From JACKAQ01 sp965227145 (GTDB lineage Bacteria > Calditrichota > Calditrichia > RBG-13-44-9 > J075): a DNA stretch of 64,000 bases. Position numbers and translations under genes: made by a program. Shown in pieces: positions 45,881 to 55,008 of this stretch (the stretch's first letter is position 1; each line of letters opens with the position of its first letter). The notes beneath the pieces were generated by a model. The model had not been told where the DNA came from. It saw only the letters and a program-made list of their open reading frames with translations, and did no database searches. Where the stretch lies: contig OZ245730.1 in assembly GCA_965227145.1 (NCBI GenBank), forward strand, positions 2,356,001 to 2,420,000, read 5' to 3'.

Positions 45881-47062
45881 TTACTGTTCGTTGAACTTTT
45901 TGTGGAGCGCATCGAGCAACGGTGTTTGCCCGTTTTCCGAATAATCACCCATCAGCGGCCAAATGACCAAACCGCGGGCGTTTTGCCGGATAATGTATTC
46001 GGCTTTTAACGTGACGGATTCCGGATCATCGAGTGAAATAAGCATCGCGGGCGATTTGCTGACCAGATACGGCGCCTGCGCTTTGGCATCCCAACGGCGT
46101 TCGAATAGCGCCATTTTTGCGGCAATATCGGCATAGCGAACGCCGTCATCCGCCGCAAACAACGGGTTTTTTGAACCCGTGTGTTCGCCGTAAATGTCAC
46201 TGCCATTGTTGAACACATGCCCGAAAAAAACCACGCAGAGATTGATTTTTTCTGCCGGAACACCGTGGGTTTCGTGGTACAGTTTAAATGCGCCGTCCAG
46301 ACAACGGGCGGAATCACCATGCGCCGGTCCAAACAGTGCGGAATTGTGGTTGCTGATGTTCCCCCACGGACCAAAAAGATCGTAAGTCATGATGTTCAAA
46401 TAATCCAGAATTGCGGTGATTTTCTGAACCTCAATATCCGGCAAGTGACCGGCAGCGGCCGGCAGGGAAGCGGAAAGTATATATTGTTTTCCGGTTTTTT
46501 GCCCATATGCCAGCAGGCTGTCCCGCACCGTTTGCAGCAAAAATGTGAAATTAAAACGATCCTGCGGTGTGCCGTTATGGCGCACATATCCGGGAAATTC
46601 CCAGTCGATATCAATGCCGTCAAAGCCATATTTTTTAATGTGATTGACGCACCACTGGGCGAAATTGGCGCGTTTTTCGGGATCGGCGGAAACCTGCGGA
46701 AAGTTGCCGGATGTTTCCCAGCCACCGATGGACAGCACAACTTTTGTGCCCTGCTGATGCGCCAATTCGATCATCGATTCGGACGGCTCGTCATTCTCCG
46801 GCATATCGCCGGTTTCGCCCAATAGCAAATAGCGATCGGCGACCGAATCCATCCCGACAATTTCCCCGCTTTCCAGCGGATAAAAAAAGGAGTAGTTGAT
46901 GACCGTCAGTTTGTCGTACGGAATTTCCTGCAGGCTGTGCGCAGCAGAATTTTTTTGCCATTTCCACGACTGGTAGCACCCGATAATTTCTTTTTGCTGA
47001 GCAAAAAGTTGCCCGGATATCGCAACCCAAAAAAGTGCCAATAACCAAAATATTTGTAGCAT
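45881..47062 (-). CDS. Secreted GH18 chitinase-like glycosidase
   Basis: A 393-residue exported enzyme; signal peptide MLQIFWLLALFWVAISGQLFA. The GH18 catalytic motif DGIDIDWEFPG has its D-x-x-D-x-D-x-E core at 148-155 with Glu155 as acid. The substrate-assisted S-x-G-G motif is VLSIGGWE (about 109-116) and the later MTYDLFGPWG is the usual Met-Tyr-Asp strand. GH18 enzymes cut beta-1,4-GlcNAc linkages in chitin or in the core of N-glycans. It lies 5 bases after the amidohydrolase gene stop. This is the clearest link of the cluster to amino-sugar glycans. Confidence 0.93.
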   Translation of the reverse strand: MLQIFWLLALFWVAISGQLFAQQKEIIGCYQSWKWQKNSAAHSLQEIPYDKLTVINYSFFYPLESGEIVGMDSVADRYLLLGETGDMPENDEPSESMIELAHQQGTKVVLSIGGWETSGNFPQVSADPEKRANFAQWCVNHIKKYGFDGIDIDWEFPGYVRHNGTPQDRFNFTFLLQTVRDSLLAYGQKTGKQYILSASLPAAAGHLPDIEVQKITAILDYLNIMTYDLFGPWGNISNHNSALFGPAHGDSARCLDGAFKLYHETHGVPAEKINLCVVFFGHVFNNGSDIYGEHTGSKNPLFAADDGVRYADIAAKMALFERRWDAKAQAPYLVSKSPAMLISLDDPESVTLKAEYIIRQNARGLVIWPLMGDYSENGQTPLLDALHKKFNEQ

Positions 47063-47067
47063 GTTTT

Positions 47068-48171
47068 TTAGCTTTCAGATTTAACTTTTATCATATTCAA
47101 AATTTTAAGCGCATTTTTGTTGTAGATTTTTTCCAGCACATCGTCCGGCAAAAAGACACCGTAAATCATCCAGCGACCCTGTAAATGGTGTCCGGCGGCG
47201 GGATCAATGTATTCGTCATCCGTTTCCAGAAACCGGTAATAAATGCGGTAAGCTTCGGCATTCGGTGGGGTATCCGTGCCGAACAGAACGCGATCCTGAT
47301 ATTTGATAAAGAATTTACGTGCGGTATATGGCTGTCGTCCCAACTCGCTGATCCGGGCATCGATGTCCACATAAAAATTGGGATAGGTATCCAGCCAGAT
47401 GCCCACTTTGCCCAACTCTTCCGGCAGGTTGCCCATGTGTGCGCCGATAAAAATGGTTCCGGGATGCCGTTCGATGATGCGGTTTCGTTGAGCCAGAATG
47501 TCATCTTTTGACGGAAATTCATTGCCGTAAAACGACCAGTCCGGGTGATCGCCCAGTTCATCGTATCGCTCGTTGTAACGATCCACCGGTGTGAAAAAGG
47601 CTTTGGGATCGGAAACGTGAATCATCACCGGGATGCCCAATTCGCCGCATTTTGCCCAAATCGGATCGATTCGCGGATCATCCACCGGCACCAGTTTTCC
47701 GGTTTTATCCTTCCATTTCAACCCAAGATCTTTGGAGATTTTTAATCCGCGAACACCCATTTTTACGGCTGCCTCCAGCCGTTTGGCTTCGTTTTTGCCA
47801 AAATCGGGCTCGTCAATGCGGCTGAAATCGGGTCTGAAAAATAGCAGAAATCGTTCTTTGGATACCTTTTGGGATTCGCGCAAATGTTCTTTGTAAAAAT
47901 CTTTTTCGGAATTGGCGTCCAAACTAACGCATTTCCAGACACCTGCCGCTTCCATTTCCGCCAGATATTTTTCCGTATTTGCCAACTCGCCGAGGTGGTT
48001 GTGGATGTCAATCACCGGGAATTTCGGTTTCATGATTTTGGTTTCCTTCACCACCATTTGGCTGACCGGCCGCCAGTCCAGCAGTTTGAGATCGCCGGTT
48101 TGTCCATGCAACGAAGCTGTTCCAGACATGCAGACCCCCAAAATTAGTGTAACAATTGCCCAAATGCGCAT
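47068..48171 (-). CDS. Exported amidohydrolase-family (Amidohydro_2) protein
   Basis: A 367-residue protein with signal peptide (MRIWAIVTLILGVCMSGTASLHG) and an AGGAGG 5 bases before the ATG. Metal-binding and fold motifs: PVIDIHNHLGEL (HxH near the N-terminus), GVRGLKISKDLGLKW, IPVMIHVSDPKAFF, GTIFIGAHMGN and DRVLFGTDTPPN (final Asp). It belongs with Amidohydro_2/TIM-barrel hydrolases or decarboxylases, many of which are predicted lactonases such as fucono- or rhamnono-lactonases. The substrate cannot be deduced. Confidence 0.85.
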   Translation of the reverse strand: MRIWAIVTLILGVCMSGTASLHGQTGDLKLLDWRPVSQMVVKETKIMKPKFPVIDIHNHLGELANTEKYLAEMEAAGVWKCVSLDANSEKDFYKEHLRESQKVSKERFLLFFRPDFSRIDEPDFGKNEAKRLEAAVKMGVRGLKISKDLGLKWKDKTGKLVPVDDPRIDPIWAKCGELGIPVMIHVSDPKAFFTPVDRYNERYDELGDHPDWSFYGNEFPSKDDILAQRNRIIERHPGTIFIGAHMGNLPEELGKVGIWLDTYPNFYVDIDARISELGRQPYTARKFFIKYQDRVLFGTDTPPNAEAYRIYYRFLETDDEYIDPAAGHHLQGRWMIYGVFLPDDVLEKIYNKNALKILNMIKVKSES

Positions 48172-48218
48172 CTTCGCCTCCTGGCGAAATGGTTTCGCCT
48201 TTTTAGTTGATTTACTTT

Positions 48219-48971
48219 TTATTTTTCAAAATTCAGCGTGCCGAAAACCGAAGGTTTGTGAAACCGTGCTCCGGTCGGCGACCAGGCGTATCCCGTGGAC
48301 GGCTCACCGGCATCCGCGTTTACTCTGTAAAAATTGATTTTCCACTGTGTTTTGCCGGGCAGAAAGGGATTGTCCGCAGCCGTAATTTCCGCTAGCGGAA
48401 TAGCGATCTCGACAGTCCAGACGGTATCGCGGTCATCTCTGTTATTGAGTGAGCCATTCACCGAAACGGCTGTTTTTATGGCACTTAAATCATATGCTTT
48501 TGTGGCAGCAACATCGATGTTTTGCGGATCGACGATGTAGCTATCGAACAGCACATTGGCCGGTGAAACTTCAATTTCAACGTATGTATTTTCATCCTGA
48601 TCGGTATCGAGAAAAACTTCCACAACTTCTTCCTCCCACAAATGCTCGTCCCTTTTTGTAAAGGTGCTCCAGATATCGGGATCATTACAGATAAAGCCGA
48701 CGAACAGCGTTTTTTCATCAAAACAGATTTTCACCCATGTTTGGACGTCGGAATCGGTCACGGGATTGCCGGAACGATTGTCGCGGAGTGTTACCGTTTG
48801 TGCGGATTGCCATGCGGTTTCGTCCAGCAATCCGTCAACAGAAATTGCTCCGGTTGCCATAGCTGCGGTAATTTGGAAATCCGGTTGGCGCTGCTGTTGT
48901 GGGCCGTTGCAGGCGAGGCAGGTCAGCAGCAATCCGGTAATAATTGCAGTTGCAAATTCAGGGCATTTCAT
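48219..48971 (-). CDS. CBM9-like carbohydrate-binding lipoprotein
   Basis: A 250-residue lipoprotein with lipobox LTCLAC. The body matches family-9-type binding modules: ISVDGLLDETAWQSAQTVTL, VKICFDEKTLFVGFICNDPDIW, EVVEVFLDTDQDENTYVEIEVSP and WTVEIAIPLAEI. The same module is attached to xylanases and other glycosidases; here it stands alone and is anchored to a membrane, so it probably presents polysaccharide at the cell surface. About 200 bases of apparently empty sequence separate it from the GH31 gene. Confidence 0.85.
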   Translation of the reverse strand: MKCPEFATAIITGLLLTCLACNGPQQQRQPDFQITAAMATGAISVDGLLDETAWQSAQTVTLRDNRSGNPVTDSDVQTWVKICFDEKTLFVGFICNDPDIWSTFTKRDEHLWEEEVVEVFLDTDQDENTYVEIEVSPANVLFDSYIVDPQNIDVAATKAYDLSAIKTAVSVNGSLNNRDDRDTVWTVEIAIPLAEITAADNPFLPGKTQWKINFYRVNADAGEPSTGYAWSPTGARFHKPSVFGTLNFEK

Positions 48972-49171
48972 TGTGGCACCTGATGGTTTAACGGTAGAAA
49001 ATATCCACTGATGTTACGCAACGCGAAAACCTGTAGTTGAACGAAGCGTCAGAATCTGTCGGTTGCGCAATTTTTCTGATCGAGTGCATCGAAGGGTGAG
49101 GGAATTTTGGGAAACTTACCGTGTCTTCGAAACGACTCGTGTTGCGAGCTTCTTTTGATTTATGCCGCAAA

Positions 49172-50779
49172 TTATTTCAATCTGCGATACCAGGGTAGCC
49201 GTTCGATCGGCGCGTTTACAGCCAATATTTGCGGTCCGTTTACCACGCTGCCGTCGTCGCCCTGCCATGTTCCCGCCGGAAAATGAATGGTTTTTGTAAC
49301 AGCGCCCTGAGCCATAATCGGCGCGACCAAAATGCTGTCGCCCAACATAAACTGGTCTGCAACTGTGGCGTAACCCTGATGGGGAAACACATATTCCATA
49401 TGCCGCACGATCGGTTCGCCGGTTTGGGCGGATTCTGTTGCCAATTTCAAAATCAGGTCTGCGAATTGTTCGTGGAGGTTGGCCATATTCCGGCAAATTG
49501 CCAGATTTTCCGGCGACAGAATTCGCCAGGGCGCCACGGAAAATTGCATCATTGGCATCAACGCGTGGCACTGGCTGGAACGAACGACCAATTCCTGATC
49601 GATAGTGGCGGTGCTCAAAAATGAACCGTATTCGCCGCCGCCAATCATATCCGGGCAAGAAAATGCATAGCCCATCAGCCCGAGCGCCAAAATATCCGGA
49701 ATTAATTTTTGCAAATCCTGCCAATCATGCGCCTTATCCCTGAGCCGTTGGGCCAACGGCTGTCCGGCCAATTTCCAGCAGGCGCGATATTCATTCAACG
49801 GGTAGCGAAGCCCGACCCGGGCATACATTTCCATGTGTCCGTTGGCGTGTGTTTGCTCAAACGAACGATAATCGCCAACGTAAAAATAGTCGTCGCCGCC
49901 GTCCAATTTGAATCCGTCCACCGCATATTTTTCGATTAAGAATTGCAGCTGTTGATGGAACCACATTTCGGCTTGCGGATTTGTGAAATCGATGACCGCG
50001 CTGACTCCGTTCCACCAGCGAATCATTGCCGGTTCGCCAGCATCGGTGTTTTCGCGAAGCAAATAGCCTTTTTCGGAAATTTCGCGATAAACCGGGGAAT
50101 CCGGGCTGACAAACGGGCAGACCCAGAGCATTACCTTAAATCCCATATCGTGCAGCCGGCGAATCATTTCGCGCGGATTGCTGAATTTTTCTGCTTTAAA
50201 TTCCCATGTGCCGTAATCTTCCTGCCAGTTGTCGTCAATCATCAGCACGCCGGGCGGGAAACCGTTGTCGATTATCGCCTGCGCATACGCGAGGATGTCC
50301 GCTTCGTTTTGGTCATACATCAACTCGATCCAGGTGTTGTATTGCGGCGCAGAAAACAGCAATTCGTCCGGTATTTTGCCTGCCGGGGGGAAATACTGTT
50401 TGCTAACGGAAAGAAACGCATCTTTGAGAGTGGTGCCGGTTTTGCCGGAAAAAATCTGGCTGAACGGGGACTTTGCCGTCAACCGGTTTCCGCCAAATTC
50501 GAACATGAACGGATCTTCGCACCAAACATAGCGACCCTGATTTGAAATCAGCAGCGGCTGGCTTTGGTTGCCTTTATTGCTGCCCAGCAGATCGTGTGCG
50601 TACGGATTTTTGCCAAACGGCATTGTTGATCCATCGACGACAACGCCGCCCCACCAATGCTCATCGGCCGGAAGTTCGATTGCGAGACGATGGTCACCGG
50701 ATGTGGAAACAGGTTGGGCAAATAGCCAACCGCTGATCATCGCAACAAACACAATTGCACAGGTTAAGTTATTTTTCAT
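49172..50779 (-). CDS. Exported GH31-family glycosidase
   Basis: A 535-residue enzyme with signal peptide (MKNNLTCAIVFVAMISGWLFA from ATG 50779). It shows the GH31 barrel: YNTWIELMYDQNEADILAYA, PPGVLMIDDNWQEDYG, FKVMLWVCPFVSPDS, the nucleophile in VDGFKLDGGD (Asp293), and the acid/base region FSCPDMIGGGEYGS (Asp377). GH31 acts on alpha-glucosides, alpha-xylosides, alpha-galactosides or alpha-N-acetylgalactosaminides. The short length lacks the long N- and C-terminal beta-domains of alpha-glucosidases and resembles the compact SIP-type or alpha-galactosidase-like branch, so the sugar specificity is open. Confidence 0.9.
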   Translation of the reverse strand: MKNNLTCAIVFVAMISGWLFAQPVSTSGDHRLAIELPADEHWWGGVVVDGSTMPFGKNPYAHDLLGSNKGNQSQPLLISNQGRYVWCEDPFMFEFGGNRLTAKSPFSQIFSGKTGTTLKDAFLSVSKQYFPPAGKIPDELLFSAPQYNTWIELMYDQNEADILAYAQAIIDNGFPPGVLMIDDNWQEDYGTWEFKAEKFSNPREMIRRLHDMGFKVMLWVCPFVSPDSPVYREISEKGYLLRENTDAGEPAMIRWWNGVSAVIDFTNPQAEMWFHQQLQFLIEKYAVDGFKLDGGDDYFYVGDYRSFEQTHANGHMEMYARVGLRYPLNEYRACWKLAGQPLAQRLRDKAHDWQDLQKLIPDILALGLMGYAFSCPDMIGGGEYGSFLSTATIDQELVVRSSQCHALMPMMQFSVAPWRILSPENLAICRNMANLHEQFADLILKLATESAQTGEPIVRHMEYVFPHQGYATVADQFMLGDSILVAPIMAQGAVTKTIHFPAGTWQGDDGSVVNGPQILAVNAPIERLPWYRRLK

Positions 50780-50903
50780 GGATTCCTGAAAGGGTTTTTG
50801 TATCGTTGTCAATGGTTCAAAATTACATGTTTTATTACATTGTCTTTCAAAAACATCGTTCAATTCAAAACTGTCTTGTGTTCGCCGGATGATTGTTAAA
50901 GCG

Positions 50904-51512
50904 CTAAAACCATGCTGAATGCGGATATCTGATTTTAAAATAAGTCGCCGGATTTTCCATTGTGTAGGTTTTATCTTTTAGCAGCAGCGCGGTGTTGTTG
51001 AGATTTTCAAAACGCCGGTGAATGGCGCGAAACGCCTGGTCAATCGAAAAATAATTGATTTGCAGGTTGATGATTTTTTCATTGGTCGATTCCGGCCAGA
51101 GCCGCACTGTGTAATCGATAATCGTGTCAATCGGATAATACAGCTGGATGTTGCCTTCCCAGCGCGATGTCAGCAGCAAACGGGTTTCGTACCCGAGATC
51201 CGCTTCGATGCCTTTGATAACATATGCGCCGGGCGGCACATTGGGAATCATAAAATATCCGTTTTCATCCGTTTTTACGCGATAGCCTTCCTCGCGTCCG
51301 TCGATGCTGGATTTGCCCACCACAACTACCCGGATATTGGCGGTTTTGGATTCAAATACATCCTCTACACCGTTATTTTCCAACAAAACAGCGCCAACCA
51401 GCAAGCTTTTTTCCGGCTGCGGTTCTTCCATTATAATTTGCGATCCGGTTGCACAGCCATGCAGTTGGAACAGTACAAACAGACTGGCGATAATCGAAAA
51501 AAATTTGCTCAT
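50904..51512 (-). CDS. Lipoprotein with carboxypeptidase-regulatory-like domain
   Basis: A 202-residue lipoprotein: ATG 51512 (GGAG at a short spacer), lipobox LHGCAT. A transthyretin/CarboxypepD-regulatory-like domain lies at about 35-110 (VGAVLLENNGVEDVF, YRVKTDENGYFMIPNVPPGAYVIKGI), the usual bounded 'value and update' beta-sandwich. The C-terminal third is unassigned. It may be an accessory surface protein of the receptor system upstream. Confidence 0.72.
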   Translation of the reverse strand: MSKFFSIIASLFVLFQLHGCATGSQIIMEEPQPEKSLLVGAVLLENNGVEDVFESKTANIRVVVVGKSSIDGREEGYRVKTDENGYFMIPNVPPGAYVIKGIEADLGYETRLLLTSRWEGNIQLYYPIDTIIDYTVRLWPESTNEKIINLQINYFSIDQAFRAIHRRFENLNNTALLLKDKTYTMENPATYFKIRYPHSAWF

Positions 51513-51582
51513 CATACTCCAAAATTTTTTGTGTGCCCAATTGCGCAAACACGCCGGAAAAAACTGCAAATCCCGATGTGTG

Positions 51583-52695
51583 TTATTTTACCAACAGCAT
51601 TTTGCGGGTTTGCTGTCCCGTTCCGGTGATCAATTGGTAATAATAAATTCCCGAAGACATTTGTTGCCCACTCCACTGCGCTTCATAACGCCCCGAAGGT
51701 AATCTTCCATCCACCAGTTTGGCGACTTTTTGACCACGGCTGTTGTAAATAAGTAGCTGCACCTGCATGCTTTGCGGGATGTCAAAAATAATCCGGGTTT
51801 CCGGGTTAAACGGATTCGGGTAATTTTGGTAGAGTGCCATTTGAACGGGAATATTTTCGCCGGTTTGTGTGATGCCGGTGGAAACGGGCAAGATATCTGC
51901 CAACCGGCCGCTGATGCGCACGTCATCCATTTTCCCTTTGAAATCTTTTATAGAAGGATTGGCGAGATCATCCCGGTACCAACTGCCGATTGCCAACGGC
52001 TCGCTGTTTGCAAAAAAGCTTTGGTTGAAATCCAGCGTATCCGCAGGCGCCGCGACCGGATTGTTCCACATATAAACTTTTCCGGCTGTAAAATCATAAA
52101 ACGCCGCAACAAACTGCCATTGATCCGTAACAATTGTAAAATTTGAGGCAACCACCTGCGCCTGATTGTTGGCATCGCGAATGAGAAATTCGAGGTGGTT
52201 CGTTCCGTTGGAAATCCGCAACGCGTAATTGGCGGTTTTGGGATTTTTTTTCTGCTCACCTTTGATGATTAAATAATGCACGTCGTTGAGCAATACCGGA
52301 TAAATCCATGCCGAAATCCCGATATTTTCATCATCGAAATCCAGATCGTTGCTGTCACCGATGAGAAAATAATTGTGTGTCTGCAACGTATCCAGCCAAA
52401 GATAAGCGCTGCCTTCCTGCAGGGGAGGGCTACTATCGAAAATGGCCATGTTTTGCAACACGCCGGGATTGTTTGTTGCATCCCATTCGGCGATATCATC
52501 GCCACTATTCTCAAATGTCCATCTGCCGCCTTTGCTTTGCGAAAATGCAACGGTTGTCAACAAAATTACGGAAATGATCAACCGGCGAAGCAAAACGGCA
52601 CCGGAAATTTCCTGCAAATATCCGGACACCGGGAAAACTCCCGGCGTCCGAGACAGATCTTTTTTTGCAAAAAAACTATCGTTGTTGTGAAGCAT
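51583..52695 (-). CDS. LamG-like secreted protein with T9SS sorting domain
   Basis: A 370-residue protein. GAGGA precedes ATG 52695; the signal peptide has a long polar n-region and hydrophobic core RRLIISVILLTTVAFSQ. A concanavalin-like LamG domain (about 60-260: ENIGISAWIYPVLL, YALRISNGTNHLEFLI, GKMDDVRISGRL) is followed by a type A sorting domain with YQNYPNPFNPETRIIFD, ending KMLLVK. LamG domains bind glycans or proteins; export would be through the type IX system. It starts 15 bases after the upstream propeller gene. Confidence 0.85.
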   Translation of the reverse strand: MLHNNDSFFAKKDLSRTPGVFPVSGYLQEISGAVLLRRLIISVILLTTVAFSQSKGGRWTFENSGDDIAEWDATNNPGVLQNMAIFDSSPPLQEGSAYLWLDTLQTHNYFLIGDSNDLDFDDENIGISAWIYPVLLNDVHYLIIKGEQKKNPKTANYALRISNGTNHLEFLIRDANNQAQVVASNFTIVTDQWQFVAAFYDFTAGKVYMWNNPVAAPADTLDFNQSFFANSEPLAIGSWYRDDLANPSIKDFKGKMDDVRISGRLADILPVSTGITQTGENIPVQMALYQNYPNPFNPETRIIFDIPQSMQVQLLIYNSRGQKVAKLVDGRLPSGRYEAQWSGQQMSSGIYYYQLITGTGQQTRKMLLVK

Positions 52696-52710
52696 AAACG
52701 TCCTCAATGG

Positions 52711-53880
52711 TTAGTCCCGACCATAATTCGGGGCTTCCTGCACGCCGATGTACGCTTTTAAAGCCGCGCCGCAATCGCCGCCCCAACAGGGGAATGCCGC
52801 ATAAATTGCCCGTTTCCGAAAAGTCATGTAACGCATTGGGGAATCATTCGGATACAACTCGCCTTCGTATAATGTTTCGCCGGGCGTGCCGTCCGGATTG
52901 AGGGTGTAGAGGTTGCCTTCCCAGGCATGCGCCCAATACATGACGCCATTTACATCGAAATCGAAGCTGCTGGGCGAAAGCCCGTCGGTTTCCAGATAGG
53001 GCTCTTCCGCGCCCAAACTGCCGCCGGTAATCGGGAAGCGGGTGATGGTTCCGTCCCAAATTCGATTGATGTACAGATAGCCATCGAACACCCGGCAATT
53101 TTTCACCGGTGCGCCGTCCAGATCGATGTAGGTCATGTTGCCACCCGTATCCATAACGTTGATGCCGGCATCTCGGGAAACGATGTATGCGTTGCCATCG
53201 GCATCCCAATCGATGGATACAGCGGCATCGGCAATTGCGTAATCCTCGATGGTTGAGCCATCAGCCGAAACGCGCAATACCTTGCTTTCATCCACCGCGC
53301 AAACATACAGAAAACCGCCCGGACCGAAACGGAGTTGGCCGCCGACCGGCACATCTGCAAAAACGCTGCGGGTGCCGTCCGGCGCGATTTTTATAATCTG
53401 CCCGTCGTTTCGCGCACCGACATAAACGTTATCGTTGTCATCAACTTCGATGCCGTTTGCCCAGTTGATATCTTCTGCGAGAAGTTGCAGCGTGGGCAAA
53501 AAGGTAAATGCGGAATTGTTGCTCCAGAATTCCGAGCCTTTTACGGCCACCTGAACATCTACCGTTGCATCGTTAACGTTTGGCGTAATGACGGTCAGCG
53601 CGGTTGCGGTTGCGGCTGTAACCGTGCCAACCTTGTTGCCGAAGCGAACCATATTGTTGGCCGCTTCCAGATCAAATCCGCTACCGGTGATCGTAATTTC
53701 ATCTTTCAGAAAACCGACGGTTGGCGTAATGGCGTTGATCGTTGCCGCCGCTTTTCCGGTGGGATTCGGGTCGGGTTTGTTGGCGCCATAAACCGGCTGG
53801 TCGTTTTCTTCGCAGCCTGCAAAAAGCAGGGCGAATGCCAACATCCCGGTAAAAAGGTGTATCTTCATCTTTGGTTTCAT
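52711..53880 (-). CDS. Lipoprotein with IPT/TIG domain and NHL-like beta-propeller
   Basis: A 389-residue lipoprotein (lipobox LLFAGC; GGAGG 9 bases before ATG 53880). Residues about 45-130 form an IPT/TIG Ig-like domain (INAITPTVGFLKDEITITGSGF), and the rest is a six-bladed NHL/SMP-30-like propeller (NGIEVDDNDNVYVGARNDGQ, AVSIDWDADGNAYIVSRD, FDFDVNGVMYWAHAWEG). IPT-plus-propeller lipoproteins often sit beside TonB-receptor systems as surface glycan-binding proteins, a role similar to SusE/SusF, which makes it a candidate binding partner here. Confidence 0.85.
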   Translation of the reverse strand: MKPKMKIHLFTGMLAFALLFAGCEENDQPVYGANKPDPNPTGKAAATINAITPTVGFLKDEITITGSGFDLEAANNMVRFGNKVGTVTAATATALTVITPNVNDATVDVQVAVKGSEFWSNNSAFTFLPTLQLLAEDINWANGIEVDDNDNVYVGARNDGQIIKIAPDGTRSVFADVPVGGQLRFGPGGFLYVCAVDESKVLRVSADGSTIEDYAIADAAVSIDWDADGNAYIVSRDAGINVMDTGGNMTYIDLDGAPVKNCRVFDGYLYINRIWDGTITRFPITGGSLGAEEPYLETDGLSPSSFDFDVNGVMYWAHAWEGNLYTLNPDGTPGETLYEGELYPNDSPMRYMTFRKRAIYAAFPCWGGDCGAALKAYIGVQEAPNYGRD

Positions 53881-53959
53881 TAATTTTTTCCTCCGGTTTT
53901 TTCTTTAGCGAATTGGCTTTCCTGATCGCTAAATGAAAGTCCAATATGCTAAGGAACCA

Positions 53960-54961
53960 TTAAAACTGGAAATCGAACGAGAACATGTGTACGCCATCAA
54001 AATTTTGGAACGCGACGTAACTATAATCCAGACCCAACGCCAGCGAGCCGGCGCTATACGCAAATCCGCCGCCGATCGTAAAATCTTCCTGATCATAATT
54101 GGTTTTGTATCCGCCGCGCAAAAATACCAGATCTTTAAATCCATATTCCAGACCCATATGCATGCGTTCGCCATAATCGCGCGGGTGAATCGCATCCACG
54201 GACATGGTGATGTTGTGCGGTGAATCCTGGCTGCCGATAAAATCCATCAGCCCCATTGCCACGCCAATCCGAAATGTCAGCGGCAGCGAAAAATATTCTT
54301 CGCGATAAACCACTTCTTTGGAGAAGTTCTGGAAAGACATCGCGATCCGCAGATCTTTGTAACCGGTGTGGTAAATGGTGCCAAAGTCGAATGCGAGCAA
54401 GTTTGATTCCGCCGTGTATTCCGTCACTTCATCAAAATTGCCAATATTCGTAGTGCCCAGATTCTCATGCAAATAGCGCACATTTCCGCCCAACGCGAAT
54501 CGTTCCGAAATCCGCCGGGCATAGCTGACGCCAACCAAAAAATGGTCCGGCGAAAAAGTCCCGGTTTCTTCGTAACCCTGGGCGTCGTTTGTCCGGCGCG
54601 TGCCGTTGAGCGTTCCCCAGTCAACGGTGGACAAGTGAACGCCAAAAACACCGTAACCGCCGGTGCTCCAACTGATTGCGGCACTGCTCACATTTATTTC
54701 CGCAATCCATTGGTTTTGGTTGAGAAACAGGTGCCCGCCTTCCGCAAAAGCCAAACCGGCAGGATTCCAGAAAACAGCGCTGGCATCGTTTGCCAAAGCT
54801 GTGTAGGCATTACCCAGCGCGCTGGCGCGTGCGCCAACGGGAATGGATAACCACTTCATCCCGGATTGGGCAATTTTGCTGATGCCATCCGCCAATGCAG
54901 GCGTTTGGAGCAAAACAGCCGCCATCAAAAGGGGAAAAAGGTATTTAAATTTTCTATTCAT
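53960..54961 (-). CDS. PorV/PorQ-family outer-membrane beta-barrel protein
   Basis: A 333-residue protein. ATG 54961 has GGAGG 5 bases upstream; signal peptide MNRKFKYLFPLLMAAVLLQTPALA. The N-terminal VGARASALGNAYTALANDASAVFWNPAGLA is the PorV/UPF0164 hallmark, followed by alternating barrel strands to a terminal Phe (FSFDFQF). PorV helps the type IX system attach cargo to the outer membrane; other members are FadL-like or of unknown role. Location inside the receptor cluster suggests use with the T9SS cargo encoded next to it. Confidence 0.87.
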   Translation of the reverse strand: MNRKFKYLFPLLMAAVLLQTPALADGISKIAQSGMKWLSIPVGARASALGNAYTALANDASAVFWNPAGLAFAEGGHLFLNQNQWIAEINVSSAAISWSTGGYGVFGVHLSTVDWGTLNGTRRTNDAQGYEETGTFSPDHFLVGVSYARRISERFALGGNVRYLHENLGTTNIGNFDEVTEYTAESNLLAFDFGTIYHTGYKDLRIAMSFQNFSKEVVYREEYFSLPLTFRIGVAMGLMDFIGSQDSPHNITMSVDAIHPRDYGERMHMGLEYGFKDLVFLRGGYKTNYDQEDFTIGGGFAYSAGSLALGLDYSYVAFQNFDGVHMFSFDFQF

Positions 54962-55008
54962 TTTATCCTCCATAAGGATTTTTCATTCAAACGATACGGA
55001 ATTTCCGA